Shown piece after piece: positions 16,695 to 25,333 of a stretch of 64,000 nucleotides of DNA. The first letter of the stretch is position 1. Each line of letters starts with the position of its first letter. A program made the translations under genes and the position numbers. The DNA lies in IMG/VR virus record IMGVR_UViG_3300035703_000012, positions 104,797-168,796 of that record. The stretch is one strand, 5' to 3'. The notes beneath the pieces were generated by a model. That model saw only the letters and a list, made by a program, of their open reading frames with translations. It ran no database searches and had not been told where the DNA came from. This DNA comes from a virus.

Positions 16695-17076
16695 AGCGCT
16701 GCGCCCCTGGCTTCCGCTGGGCGACCTGCTCGCCCGGCTGGAGGCCGGGGAGGTGCCAGCCAAGACCTCCGTGCACCACGACCCCCTCACGGGGGTCTAC
16801 CGGGTGCTCTTCTACAAGCACAAGCTCCTCAAGAAGCTCAAGTACCTCGGCTGCAGCGTGCCCCTGCACGACCCCGCTTTGCGCTTCGCCCGCGCGCTGC
16901 TGGACGGCGGCGGGGAGCTGCTGCAGCTCGAACTGCACCCCTTTGTGCCCGGCCGGACCCACGAGGTCTGGCTGGCGCTCGCAGACCCGAAAGAGACGCC
17001 TTGCGATGACGAACCGCTACCTTCAGATGGAGCGCGAGCTGGGGCCCGAGCCGACGGCCCGCATCTTGCTGGCTGA
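16678..17076 (+). CDS. Unknown 132-residue protein
   Basis: It starts 17 bases before the end of the MoxR gene. Residues 10-100 look globular, with a basic strand VLFYKHKLLKKLKYLG. The last 25 residues, read from the overlap with the next gene, are Gly/Ala/Asp-rich and may be poorly conserved. No family is recognised. Confidence 0.55.
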   Translation: MSSVPEALRPWLPLGDLLARLEAGEVPAKTSVHHDPLTGVYRVLFYKHKLLKKLKYLGCSVPLHDPALRFARALLDGGGELLQLELHPFVPGRTHEVWLALADPKETPCDDEPLPSDGARAGARADGPHLAG

Positions 17077-17251
17077 CGCCCGCTACCTGGTCGCCGAGGC
17101 CGCCGAGCCCGCCGCGCTGGCTGGCTTGCTCGCGCTGGTGCTGGACCACCATGCAGCCTGCTTGGCGTCGCTGGCCGCCAGCGAGCCCGTGCAGCTGCTG
17201 CTCGCGGCCCTGAACCGCCAGGTGCAGGCCCGCCAGCCCGTGACCTTCTAG
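17006..17251 (+). CDS. Unknown 81-residue helical protein
   Basis: The ATG at 17006 is the likely start, giving a 71-base overlap with the previous gene. The product is almost entirely Ala/Leu-rich helix with one DHHAAC segment. It is not hydrophobic enough to be a membrane protein. No family is recognised. Confidence 0.5.
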   Translation: MTNRYLQMERELGPEPTARILLADARYLVAEAAEPAALAGLLALVLDHHAACLASLAASEPVQLLLAALNRQVQARQPVTF

Positions 17252-17260
17252 GCGCCGCCA

Positions 17261-17743
17261 ATGCGCGTGGAGATCCTGTTCCGGCCGCACCCGCAAAAAA
17301 GCTTTCGCTACAACTTCGTGCCCAACGCGTTCCTGTGGTGCTACGCCACCGCCCTGGCCGAGCACCTGCGCGACGAGGCCGGTCAGCCGCTGGCCTTCAC
17401 AGCGCACACCGGGCAGAACGGCCGCTGGACCTTCGCTGGCATTGCCAACGTCGTGACGTGCGTTCCCGGCCTGGCCAACACGCACTGGCTCATGCACGAG
17501 CCGGAACGCTACCGGCACTTCGCCATGGCGCTGTGGGTGCTCGAGCACCTGTTCAAAGACGACATCAAGGTTTCGCCGATGCTCGAGAAGGACAGGTGCA
17601 CCCGCTGGACCGGGCTGGGCACGCCGGAGGCGTGGCGCACGCTCTGGTTCGACACCTGGCGGCTGGTGAACGCCCAGCTGGGCACGCCGCTGCCTGAGAG
17701 CCTGGCCGAGTTCCAGATGAACGCGGCGCTCGGCGCCGCCTGA
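17261..17743 (+). CDS. Unknown 160-residue protein
   Basis: The ATG lies nine bases after the previous stop without a strong ribosome site. The sequence is rich in aromatic and His residues (FLWCYATALAEHL, NTHWLMHEPERYRHFAMALWVLEHLF) and looks like a compact helical domain. No family is recognised. It precedes a widespread phage protein of unknown function by 11 bases. Confidence 0.6.
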   Translation: MRVEILFRPHPQKSFRYNFVPNAFLWCYATALAEHLRDEAGQPLAFTAHTGQNGRWTFAGIANVVTCVPGLANTHWLMHEPERYRHFAMALWVLEHLFKDDIKVSPMLEKDRCTRWTGLGTPEAWRTLWFDTWRLVNAQLGTPLPESLAEFQMNAALGAA

Positions 17744-17754
17744 AGGAGACCCCC

Positions 17755-18306
17755 ATGGGATACACCCACTACTGGTACCAAAAGCAGGACTGCCCGCCGT
17801 ACACCTGGGCGGTGCTCGTGGCCAAAGCTCGCCGGGCGTTGGCGCCCGAAGTGCCGTTGCTGTGTTACGAGGACACCAGCGACATCCCGAAGCCGGGCTT
17901 TTGGGTCACGGACAACGACGAAATCATCTTCAACGGCCGCGGCGACGACAGCTACGAGACCTTCTGGCTCAACCGCAAGCAAAGTTCTCTCGAACCCTGG
18001 CAAGAACACTACCGAGACGAGGGCGTTTTCAACTGCTGCAAGACCGGTCGTGCGCCTTACGACACCGCGGTCCAGCTGGTGCTGCTGCTCGCCGAGCAGC
18101 TGGCGCCCGAGGCCTACACGCTCAAGAGCGACGGCGACTTGCTCAACTGGCTCTCGGCCATCCACAAGCTCTCGCGCAGGCTGAGCGAGCCGCCTTATGT
18201 GCCTCAGTTCCTGCGCGACAGCCTGCTGCCGACCCTGCTTGAGCAGGACTTGTCAGAAACCGAGCGGACGTTGCTGCAAGAGATTCTCCCGGAGCACGCG
18301 GCATGA
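17755..18306 (+). CDS. Conserved phage protein of the MGYTHYW type
   Basis: This is a 183-residue protein beginning MGYTHYWYQ. It has the hallmarks of a widespread but uncharacterised phage and bacterial family: an NGRGDDSYETFWL block near residue 62, an FNCCKTGRAPYDTAVQLVLLL block near 95, and an SDGD..NWLSA block near 125. The function is unknown. An AAGGAG ribosome site precedes the ATG. The stop overlaps the DNA polymerase start, so the two are co-translated, perhaps only by convenience. Confidence 0.75.
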   Translation: MGYTHYWYQKQDCPPYTWAVLVAKARRALAPEVPLLCYEDTSDIPKPGFWVTDNDEIIFNGRGDDSYETFWLNRKQSSLEPWQEHYRDEGVFNCCKTGRAPYDTAVQLVLLLAEQLAPEAYTLKSDGDLLNWLSAIHKLSRRLSEPPYVPQFLRDSLLPTLLEQDLSETERTLLQEILPEHAA

Positions 18307-20384
18307 GCCACCTCTACATCACCACCGAGGCCCAGGCCGCTGAGGCGCTGACGGCTTTGAGCGGGGCCTCCGCGATCGCCCTCGACACCGAGACGGCTTA
18401 CCCGCGCGATGCGCGCAAGCAGGCCGTCTACGACAACAACTACAACCGCACCAGCAGCGGCGAGCTCGGCCCGCTGGACGCCCGCACCAGCGAGGTGCGG
18501 CTCGTCCAGATGAAAGGCGAGCGCACGCTGCCGCTGCTTTTTGATCTGTGGGCGCTGCCGGCCTCCAGCCGGGAGGCGCTCAAGTACTTCCTGGCGGGCT
18601 TCACGGGCACGTTCATCGGACACAACCTGAAGTTCGACCTCAAGCAGCTCTACGCCAGCCTGGGCGTCTGGCTCGACGAGACCGCCACCCTGGCGGACAC
18701 ACAGCAGGCCAGCCGGTTGCTCGCCAACTCGGTGGGCGCCAAGGAGCGCGGCAACAGCCTGGCTGCTGTGGCGCGCGACTTTCTGCGAATCCGGCTGGAC
18801 AAGACCCAGCAGGTCTCGGACTGGAGCGTGGCCCAGCTCTCCGCCGAGCAGCTGGCGTACGCCGCGCTCGACGTGGTGCACCTGCACCGCTTGTGGGCCA
18901 AGCTCAAGCAGTACCTGGTCGAGGATCTGGAGCAGGGCGAGCCTTTGCGGCTGGAGATGGCCGTCATCGGGCCCACGGCCCGCATGGAGTGGAACGGCTT
19001 GCCCTTCGACGGGGCGATGTACCGCAAGGTGCAAGAAGCCGCCCGCTTCGCCTTGCCCGAGCTGATCGCCAAAATCGGGGCCATCCTGGCGGCCGAGCAA
19101 GGGGTGAAGCGCACGCCCCACACCTTCGAGATCGCGCGGGCGGACGGCACCGTCGAGCGGCGCATCTTCCTGGTGCCGTACTTCGGCGGCAAGTCCGGCT
19201 TCGATTTGATGCAGGCCACCGCCAAGGTGCTGGCGTTGCTGCAGCAGCGCGGGCTGGTGGACGAGAAAGGCGAGGAGTTGACCAGCACCTCCAAGCTCGT
19301 GCTGGAGTCGCACCGCGAGACGGATCCGCTGGTCGCGGCCATGCTGGACTTCAAGATGCTGCTCAAGCAGTCGCAGTTCGACTACGACCAGTACGTGCAC
19401 CCGCTGACGGGGCGCATCCACCCGACCTTCAACATCTCGGGCGCCTCCACCGGCCGCTTCTCGGCCAAGGACCCCAACGTCCAGCAGATTCCCGCGAAGT
19501 TCAACCTCACGCACCCGGACGGCTCCAAGCTGAACTACCGTTACTGCTTCGCGTCCGACAGCCCGCATGGGCTGGTCGTGAGCTCGGACTTTTCGGGGCA
19601 GGAGCTCTCGGTGATGGCGGCCCTCAGCGAGGATCCCATCATGATGGAGACGCTCAACTCGGGCGGCGACATCCATTCAGAAGCGGCTGTCGGATTGTTT
19701 GGCATTGAGCTAAAAGATGCAAGACAGCCCATTCCCAACGGCAACGGCGCTACTTACCGCGATCGCGGGAAGCAAACCACATTCGCACTTGCATATGGCA
19801 AGACCGCAGAAGGCTTTGCCGAGATGTGGAAAATGCCATTGGAAGAAACAAAAACACTTATTGCTAACTTCCAAGCTAGGTTTCAGGTTCTAACAGATTG
19901 GCTGCGCGTCCAGGGCGACCTTGCCGAGACCTGCCAGTACTCGCGGCTGCCCATCGGCGCGATGCGCTACGTGGGCGGCGAGGGCGAGAGCACGGGGGCC
20001 AAGAACAGCCGCCGCCGGCAGGGCGGCAACTACATGATCCAGGGCAGCTCCAGCTGGATGACGCGCATCGCCATGATCGAGCTGGACCGCACCATCCGGC
20101 AGCGCCAGCTGCCCTTGCGCCTGATCGCCTCGATTCACGACGAGCTGCTGCTCGAGCTCGACGCCGACCCGGCCTGCCCCACCCGGCAGCTGAAGGCCGG
20201 CACCAGCGAGCTGACCCCCGAGCAGGCCGAAGAAGCCTGCCGCCAGACATGCGAGCCCACCCGCTGCGCGCACCACCTTATCGAGGTCGTGGGGCAGCAC
20301 ATGCAGGCCGCGGGCGAGACGCTGCTCGAAGGCCGGGTTCCGGCCAACTTCAGCACGGCCGTGGCCCGCCACTGGGAGCACTGA
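18303..20384 (+). CDS. polA: Family A DNA polymerase with 3'-5' exonuclease
   Basis: This 693-residue enzyme is the likely replicative polymerase. The exonuclease domain (1-220) has DTE in ALDTETAYP, NLKFD near 110 and YAALD near 190, so proofreading should be active. The polymerase domain keeps motif A DFSGQE (D and E at correct spacing), motif B RDRGKQTTFALAYG with R, K, F and Y each four apart, and motif C IHDE. There is no 5' nuclease domain, as expected for phage enzymes. Bases 19665-19905, covering motif B, are clearly AT-richer than the rest of the gene. The phage also encodes a sliding clamp and loader, which family A phage polymerases seldom use. Confidence 0.92.
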   Translation: MSHLYITTEAQAAEALTALSGASAIALDTETAYPRDARKQAVYDNNYNRTSSGELGPLDARTSEVRLVQMKGERTLPLLFDLWALPASSREALKYFLAGFTGTFIGHNLKFDLKQLYASLGVWLDETATLADTQQASRLLANSVGAKERGNSLAAVARDFLRIRLDKTQQVSDWSVAQLSAEQLAYAALDVVHLHRLWAKLKQYLVEDLEQGEPLRLEMAVIGPTARMEWNGLPFDGAMYRKVQEAARFALPELIAKIGAILAAEQGVKRTPHTFEIARADGTVERRIFLVPYFGGKSGFDLMQATAKVLALLQQRGLVDEKGEELTSTSKLVLESHRETDPLVAAMLDFKMLLKQSQFDYDQYVHPLTGRIHPTFNISGASTGRFSAKDPNVQQIPAKFNLTHPDGSKLNYRYCFASDSPHGLVVSSDFSGQELSVMAALSEDPIMMETLNSGGDIHSEAAVGLFGIELKDARQPIPNGNGATYRDRGKQTTFALAYGKTAEGFAEMWKMPLEETKTLIANFQARFQVLTDWLRVQGDLAETCQYSRLPIGAMRYVGGEGESTGAKNSRRRQGGNYMIQGSSSWMTRIAMIELDRTIRQRQLPLRLIASIHDELLLELDADPACPTRQLKAGTSELTPEQAEEACRQTCEPTRCAHHLIEVVGQHMQAAGETLLEGRVPANFSTAVARHWEH

Positions 20385-20385
20385 G

Positions 20386-20682
20386 ATGCAAGAACCCCTC
20401 TACGCGCCCACCGGCCAGCCCATCGTGGGCATCCGAGTGGCGCTCAAGGCGACCCGCATGCTGCAGGTCGGCCTGTGCAGCCTGACAGGGCAGGTGCGCT
20501 TCGAGAACCCCGCCCGCGAGAACCTCGTCGTCGATTGGGAGACCGAGCAGAGCCTGCTCGAAGACCCGCACGGCCTGGTCTACGTCGACGCCCGCGAACA
20601 CCTCTGGCGCGAGCACCAGCTCGTGCCGCACTCCCAGCTAGGAGCCCCTTCCCATGAAAACGTTGCGTGTCGTGCTGCTTGA
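20386..20682 (+). CDS. Unknown 98-residue protein
   Basis: The ATG is two bases after the polymerase stop. A beta-rich first half is followed by acidic, probably helical sequence. No family is recognised. The last nine residues overlap the next gene. Confidence 0.55.
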   Translation: MQEPLYAPTGQPIVGIRVALKATRMLQVGLCSLTGQVRFENPARENLVVDWETEQSLLEDPHGLVYVDAREHLWREHQLVPHSQLGAPSHENVACRAA

Positions 20683-21004
20683 ACGCGGCAAGCCGGCCGA
20701 GCCCAAGACCCTTCCTTACACCCTCGACGACCTCCAGGCTGCCGTGGGCGGCCTGCTGCAGAAAGTGACCCTGGCCCTGCCGGGCCTTGCCCCCGTCGAC
20801 GCCTACGTCAACGAGGAGGGCCTGCTGCTCGACCTGCCGCGCACCGCGGTGCTGCCCGTGCGGACCTACGGCGGTGGCCAGGTGCTCACGCCGCTGCACG
20901 GCCCGATTCTCTTCATCGGTCCGGCCGACGCCGAAGGCGAGACCCTGGACCTGCCCGAGGATCAGGTGCAAAAACTGGTAGATTTCTTTGCGGCAAGAGG
21001 TTAG
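20654..21004 (+). CDS. DUF3846-like protein
   Basis: This is a 116-residue protein. It starts with a short strand (MKTLRVVLLERG), then YTLDDLQAAVGGLLQKV, then VDAYVNEEGLLLDLPRTAV and a late GPILFIGPADAEGET..L..DQV. This order resembles DUF3846, a small domain common in phages and plasmids with no known function. AGGAG precedes the ATG. It ends the polymerase operon; an AT-rich promoter region follows. Confidence 0.6.
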   Translation: MKTLRVVLLERGKPAEPKTLPYTLDDLQAAVGGLLQKVTLALPGLAPVDAYVNEEGLLLDLPRTAVLPVRTYGGGQVLTPLHGPILFIGPADAEGETLDLPEDQVQKLVDFFAARG

Positions 21005-21006
21005 AA

Positions 21007-21052
21007 AACATCAAAATGTTTGTGCTGAAGCCCACAAAACCTGTGCTATAAT
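21007..21052 (+). promoter_or_regulatory. Extended -10 promoter of the clamp operon, with upstream inverted repeat
   Basis: TATAAT at 21047-21052 is a perfect -10 box and is preceded by TGC, forming an extended -10. No good -35 is visible. AACAT at 21007-21011 and ATGTT at 21016-21020 form a short inverted repeat just upstream that could bind a regulator. GGAGG and the clamp ATG follow. Confidence 0.7.
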
Positions 21053-21073
21053 CCGCCGAAGGAGGCGGCCAAA

Positions 21074-22222
21074 ATGATTGTTGAAGTCACCAACGCCAAG
21101 AACCTGGCCACTCCTCTGGGTCGCGCCTCCGGGGCCGCCGGCAAGCGCGGCGTGCCGCTCGAGCGCTGCGTGCTGCTCCAGGCCGAGGCCGACGTGCTGA
21201 CGCTGACCACGCTCTCGGCGCACAGCCACGAGCTGTGCCTGCGCGTGCCCGACGCCCACGTGGTGGTCGACGGCCAGGTGCTGCTGCCGGCCGAGACGCT
21301 GCATGGCGTCTTTGCGGGCGCGGCCCAGGAGCCTGCCACCTTGAGCCTGCAAGAAGCCGACCAGCAGCTGCTCGTCAACTTCGAGGGCGACAGCCACCTC
21401 AACGTGTTCAACGAGCCCCCGGCGGCTTTCCCCAAGACGCTGGTGCTGCCACCCGTGGCGGGCGTCGTCGACGGGGCGCAGCTGGCGGGTGCGCTCGCCT
21501 GCGCGCAAACCCTGCTGGAAGGCGGGGAGTTCGTGGCCCTGGCCGCCCGGGACGACCAGCTGCACGTCTACTCGCGCTCGAACCGCAAGCAGCTCTACTC
21601 GCGCAGCGTCATCGACCTGCACGAGTCCGTGGCGGACTGGGCCTGCGAGTTCACGGTCGACGTGCTGAGCCACCTGATGCACCCGCTCACAGGGCCCGTC
21701 ACGCTGCGGCTCGACCCCGACGACCCGGCCCCGCTGGTGTTCCAATCCGGGCACGAGTACCTGCTCATCCGGCAGGTCGCGGGCAACGTCACGGCCGTGG
21801 CCGCCATCGACGCCGCCCTCGATGCCGCCACGCCCAACTACGGCGTGGTCAAAGCAGCCAAGCTCGCGAACGACGTGAGCCGGGTGTGCCGGCTGTTCAA
21901 GCCGGACAGCCAGACCGGCCGGGGCTACCAGCTGAGCCGGCAGGGCGCCTACTTGCAGGCCCGCTGCGAGAGCTCGGTGGTGGGCAAGCGCGAGTACCAG
22001 ACCGAGCTGCTTCAGGCCGAGGGCGAGCTCGCCTCCGTGCTGGTGGACCCCGAGCTGCTGGGCCGGGCGCTCGACGCCCTCGACACGGTGGACCTTACGC
22101 TGGAGTACCTGACGCAGACCGTCGCCGACGGCCTGGGCGGGGAGGTCAGCTACGTGCACCTGCGGCTCTCCAACTGGGACCAGCCCGAGCTGCGGCGCAT
22201 CATGGTGCCGACGATCCTATGA
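21074..22222 (+). CDS. dnaN: DNA polymerase III beta-type sliding clamp
   Basis: This is a 382-residue protein of bacterial beta-clamp length. Three repeated beta-rich units are visible. The C-terminus matches the clamp pattern: VDPELLGRALDAL, a VDLTLEYL strand, and a closing PELRRIMVPTIL that parallels the usual PMRL end. It would encircle DNA as a dimer and tether the phage polymerase. Sequence identity to known clamps looks low, so the call rests on layout and the C-terminal block. It has its own promoter and a strong ribosome site. The DnaX-like loader encoded at 27194 would open it. Confidence 0.75.
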   Translation: MIVEVTNAKNLATPLGRASGAAGKRGVPLERCVLLQAEADVLTLTTLSAHSHELCLRVPDAHVVVDGQVLLPAETLHGVFAGAAQEPATLSLQEADQQLLVNFEGDSHLNVFNEPPAAFPKTLVLPPVAGVVDGAQLAGALACAQTLLEGGEFVALAARDDQLHVYSRSNRKQLYSRSVIDLHESVADWACEFTVDVLSHLMHPLTGPVTLRLDPDDPAPLVFQSGHEYLLIRQVAGNVTAVAAIDAALDAATPNYGVVKAAKLANDVSRVCRLFKPDSQTGRGYQLSRQGAYLQARCESSVVGKREYQTELLQAEGELASVLVDPELLGRALDALDTVDLTLEYLTQTVADGLGGEVSYVHLRLSNWDQPELRRIMVPTIL

Positions 22223-22890
22223 TGCCGCTTGCCATGTGGTTGAAGCTGCGCTTCGTGCGCAGCCTGCTCGCCAAGCTGGTGGGCTGGACCTGGGAGGACC
22301 TCGCGGCCTTCGCCATGCAGACGCACGGCCGCTTCGAGCTCAGCCGCGCGGAGGTGGTGGCGCTCTGCGCCCTGCTCAAGCACGCGGGGCTCTCCAAGCC
22401 GGCTGCCTGCCACTACCAGCAGTTGCCGGCCAGTGGTCCGTGCCCGCCGGGCGATCTCGTGTTCCGGCGCAACGTGGCAAGGCCCTGCAACGAGACCTGC
22501 TACCACGCGGGCGATCGCGGGCTGCAGCTGCGCTTCGCGTCGCAAGACGAGCACCTGGCCTGGGTCGGGCAGCTGCTCGACAGCGACGGCCGGGCCAGCT
22601 GGCACACGCTGCTGCGCCGCGAGCAGGCACGGTTGCGCTACAGCGCCCAGCCGGAAACCAGCCACCCGCTCACACCGGCCGCCGCGCAGCGCCAGGCCCG
22701 GACGCAGCGCCGGCTGGCAGCGGAGAGGCTGCCGCTGCCCGACAACGCCACGCTGGAGAAGCGTTACTGGGGGCTCGAGCCAGGCGACCGGCTGGTGCAC
22801 CCGCAGCGGCCCGCGCTGGTCGTGACCCAGGTGCGGCTCAACGCCGGTCAGCCCCCCACCCTCACGCTGGAGGAGGCCCCCGCGCCATGA
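22219..22890 (+). CDS. Unknown 223-residue protein
   Basis: The ATG overlaps the clamp stop. The first 75 residues are helical (MWLKLRFVRSLLAKLVGWTWEDL). A Cys/His segment near 68-94 (CHYQQL..CPPGD..CNETCYH) may bind metal. The second half is Arg/Gln-rich and ends with a beta strand pair. No family is recognised. ATGA coupling to the glycosylase gene suggests a shared role in DNA metabolism. Confidence 0.55.
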   Translation: MMPLAMWLKLRFVRSLLAKLVGWTWEDLAAFAMQTHGRFELSRAEVVALCALLKHAGLSKPAACHYQQLPASGPCPPGDLVFRRNVARPCNETCYHAGDRGLQLRFASQDEHLAWVGQLLDSDGRASWHTLLRREQARLRYSAQPETSHPLTPAAAQRQARTQRRLAAERLPLPDNATLEKRYWGLEPGDRLVHPQRPALVVTQVRLNAGQPPTLTLEEAPAP

Positions 22891-23534
22891 CTTGCACGCT
22901 TTGTCCGCTCAGCCAGCGCCAGCAGCTCGGCGGCGTGGGCCCCGCCAACGCCCGCTTGATCCTGGTTGGGGGCCACCCCAGCCAGGAGGACTTCAAGGGC
23001 CAGGCCCCGTTCAGCCTGCCCACCGAACGTTCGGGCAAGCGCCCGGGGGCGCAGGCCATGCTGCCCGCGCTGCTGCGGTACCTGGGGCTCGACCTCGACG
23101 AGGTCTACCGGGTGCACGCCCTGCGCTGCAACCCCCACGCCAGCGCCCACACGCTCAAGCCCGCGCACCTGCGCACCTGCCGCGAGCGGCACCTGGAGCC
23201 CGAGCTCGGCTCCGTGGAGGCCGACCTCGTCTGGGTGCTGGGCCCCGATGCCGCAGCCAGCCTCTTGCCCGACCTCACGGGCGGGGTCTTCGCCCTGCGC
23301 GGCGAGTGGCACACCGTCAAGCTGGGCGGACGCTGGCGCCGCCTGCGCGTCACCTTCGATCTCGGCTACGTCAACCGCTGCAGCCTCTTCGAACCCGTCA
23401 TCAAGAACCATCAGCTGGAACGTGCCGGCCGCTGGAACCCGCCCGGGTCCGTCGGCTGGTTCTTTTCCCAGGACCTGCGTGCCCTCAAGGAGGCCTTGGA
23501 GGAAAACCGTGCCGACATCCGTCATGCTGGATAG
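22887..23534 (+). CDS. Uracil-DNA glycosylase, family 4-like (Fe-S type)
   Basis: This 215-residue enzyme should remove uracil from DNA. It opens with CTLC and then GVGPANARLILVGGHPSQEDFKGQAPF, the family 4/5 substrate-binding block. Two further cysteines (LRCNPHA and LRTCRERHL) complete a likely [4Fe-4S] site. A late H in GEWHTVKLG corresponds to the second active-site region. The ATG overlaps the upstream stop. With dUTPase and ThyX also encoded, it argues that this phage keeps normal thymine DNA rather than uracil DNA. Confidence 0.75.
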   Translation: MTCTLCPLSQRQQLGGVGPANARLILVGGHPSQEDFKGQAPFSLPTERSGKRPGAQAMLPALLRYLGLDLDEVYRVHALRCNPHASAHTLKPAHLRTCRERHLEPELGSVEADLVWVLGPDAAASLLPDLTGGVFALRGEWHTVKLGGRWRRLRVTFDLGYVNRCSLFEPVIKNHQLERAGRWNPPGSVGWFFSQDLRALKEALEENRADIRHAG

Positions 23535-23928
23535 CGTCATCCAGCGCTACACCGAGGCGCGCAGCCAGGCCCAGGCCCTGCAGCGCCGCCTCAAGACCAA
23601 GCGCGAGCAGCTCGAGGCCCTCGAGCACCGCCGCTATTTGCACCACGAGCAGCACCACCCCTGGGTGACCAAGGTGTCGGATCGCTACGGCCGCAAGGCC
23701 GAGCTGCTCGCGTTGCTCGCCGACGACGCCGAGGTGCGGGCGCTGCGGGCCGAGGTGGACGCCCTCGAAGAGCGCTGCGAGGCAGCCGAAACACAGCTTG
23801 CAACCATGCGGTTCTCGCAGCGGGAGCGCCAGCTGCAAAGCATGCAGCAGCTCGATGCAACCCTTGGCAGGTTTCATCGGGCGGTGCATGCCTTCGGGCT
23901 CGCCGTCGAGCACTTCAAGCAGCCATAA
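23509..23928 (+). CDS. Coiled-coil protein, 139 residues
   Basis: The GTG at 23509 is preferred because GGAGG lies six bases upstream; an ATG at 23524 is the alternative. Residues about 8-115 are heptad-like and charged (RSQAQALQRRLKTKREQLEALEHR, VRALRAEVDALEERCEAAETQLATM), predicting a long coiled coil. No catalytic motif. It overlaps the glycosylase gene by 26 bases. Confidence 0.6.
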   Translation: MPTSVMLDSVIQRYTEARSQAQALQRRLKTKREQLEALEHRRYLHHEQHHPWVTKVSDRYGRKAELLALLADDAEVRALRAEVDALEERCEAAETQLATMRFSQRERQLQSMQQLDATLGRFHRAVHAFGLAVEHFKQP

Positions 23929-23933
23929 GCCGC

Positions 23934-24113
23934 ATGCAGAGCGTCACGCTGCACTACGTGCAGCAGCATTACTGGGACTGCCCCGCGTGCCACACCCGGC
24001 ACGTGCAGCCCCTGTATGACTGGGTGGCGAGTCCGCCGCCCGCCGTGGGGGAAACCGTGGAGTGCCGGTCTTGCCAGACCCTCAGCCGGGTCGAGGCGGA
24101 AAGCCTCGGGTAA
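23934..24113 (+). CDS. Small zinc-ribbon protein, 59 residues
   Basis: A short frame runs from an ATG five bases after the previous stop to a TAA overlapping the next ATG. It has two CxxC pairs, CPAC near residue 16 and CRSC near residue 43, the spacing expected for a zinc ribbon. Codon use is as GC-rich as its neighbours, and the tight junctions on both sides support it. The function is unknown. Confidence 0.6.
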   Translation: MQSVTLHYVQQHYWDCPACHTRHVQPLYDWVASPPPAVGETVECRSCQTLSRVEAESLG

Positions 24114-24508
24114 TGCCGACCAGCAACTACTTCGAAGTTCGCCATGTGCCCACCTTCCTGGAGTGGGTCGATTCCATTCCCGGCCTGGAGGCCGAGACCC
24201 GCCGCATCGCCATCCGGCCGGGACGTCACGCCACCGTCTGGCGGCTGGTGTTTCCGGGCAGCGAGTGGCTTATCAAGGCCGCCAACGGCACGGACCTGAT
24301 CGACCTCTTCGAGGAGGTGGTGCCGCACCTCCTGGACGACGGCGTGGCCGTGTTCAAGGAGACCTACCAGGTGGGCGGCAGCATGCGGGGCCTCGCCATT
24401 GCCGTGAACGGCACGGGCGGCCTGGTCAAGCTGACGCTCGACGACATCTACGGGCTTGCCCGTCAGCGCTTTGGAGGCGCTCCCATCTACCATGAGCACG
24501 ACTTCTGA
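24113..24508 (+). CDS. Unknown 131-residue protein
   Basis: The ATG overlaps the TAA of the zinc-ribbon gene (TAATG). A mixed alpha/beta sequence has a basic strand HATVWRLVFPGSEWLIKAANG and a C-terminal helix. No family is recognised. It overlaps the first of two related genes downstream by 17 bases. Confidence 0.6.
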   Translation: MPTSNYFEVRHVPTFLEWVDSIPGLEAETRRIAIRPGRHATVWRLVFPGSEWLIKAANGTDLIDLFEEVVPHLLDDGVAVFKETYQVGGSMRGLAIAVNGTGGLVKLTLDDIYGLARQRFGGAPIYHEHDF

Positions 24509-24929
24509 ACCCACGCTCAGCCGACAAGCCTACATCAACAGCCTTATCGCCGAGTGGGAAGCCATCTTCCTGCGCGTGCAGACCCGCATGGCCCCGCCCG
24601 ACGGCAAAGACGTGTCGGACCTTTTTGATGTCGCGACTGACTTGCACAAGCACATCTACATGATCGTTGAGTGGTGCCCGCACCACGGGGCTTTCCGGCT
24701 GCAAGGCTACACGGAGAAGTTTTTGATTGCCGAGGCGTATACCGGCACCTGCGCCGACCTCAGCTACGAGTTCTTGCCGCTGGTGGTCTACAACCTCAAC
24801 ACCCAGGTGGAGCTGCACCCACAAATCACGGGCTTCATGTTCGACGGCCGCACCCACGACGGCTTCCGCAGTCCGTGCAAAGGCGGTCTGTACGGCCGCT
24901 GGCTCGACTACGAGCAGGTGACGCCATGA
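24492..24929 (+). CDS. Unknown protein, first of a tandem pair
   Basis: This is a 145-residue protein related to the next gene. Both share an initial helix with EW..IF, a central VEW/VKWEV segment, a TY..E/K block, LPxxxYxLxTxVEL/F and a closing DGFR. The base composition of this pair is less GC-rich than the replication genes around it. No family is recognised. The ATG overlaps the preceding gene; GGAGG lies a little far upstream. Confidence 0.6.
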   Translation: MSTTSEPTLSRQAYINSLIAEWEAIFLRVQTRMAPPDGKDVSDLFDVATDLHKHIYMIVEWCPHHGAFRLQGYTEKFLIAEAYTGTCADLSYEFLPLVVYNLNTQVELHPQITGFMFDGRTHDGFRSPCKGGLYGRWLDYEQVTP

Positions 24930-25333
24930 CGGCCCAAAACATCGGCTTCCTGAGCCGTATTCTGGAAGAGTGGCGCTGCATCTTCGCCCAACTGCCCACC
25001 CTAGATGACAGCTGCTCTTCTCAGTTTTTTGAAGACCTGATTCACGCCAAAGAGGACTACCTGCTGGTGAAGTGGGAGGTCCGCTCCAACTCCATCAACT
25101 TGGCCACCTACGCCACCAAGCAGGAAATGGAAGAGGATCTGGTTGAGCAGATGCAGCTCAACACCTACGAGACCACCTGGCTGCCCGTGATGGCGTACCG
25201 GCTGTCCACCGAAGTTGAGTTCGAAGTGACTCCCAGAGGATTTGATTTCCATGTACGACACCCCCGACAGGTCGACGACGGTTTCCGTGCCACCTTCACC
25301 GAGCAGCAGCTGGAGCGTCAAGCACCCGTCTGA
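24926..25333 (+). CDS. Unknown protein, second of a tandem pair
   Basis: This is a 135-residue paralogue of the upstream gene, sharing its EEWRCIF, VKWEV, WLPVMAYRLSTEVEF and DGFRAT blocks in the same order. It starts by ATGA overlap with its sister and runs 83 bases into the helicase gene. The pair probably arose by tandem duplication followed by divergence. The function is unknown. Confidence 0.6.
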   Translation: MTAQNIGFLSRILEEWRCIFAQLPTLDDSCSSQFFEDLIHAKEDYLLVKWEVRSNSINLATYATKQEMEEDLVEQMQLNTYETTWLPVMAYRLSTEVEFEVTPRGFDFHVRHPRQVDDGFRATFTEQQLERQAPV

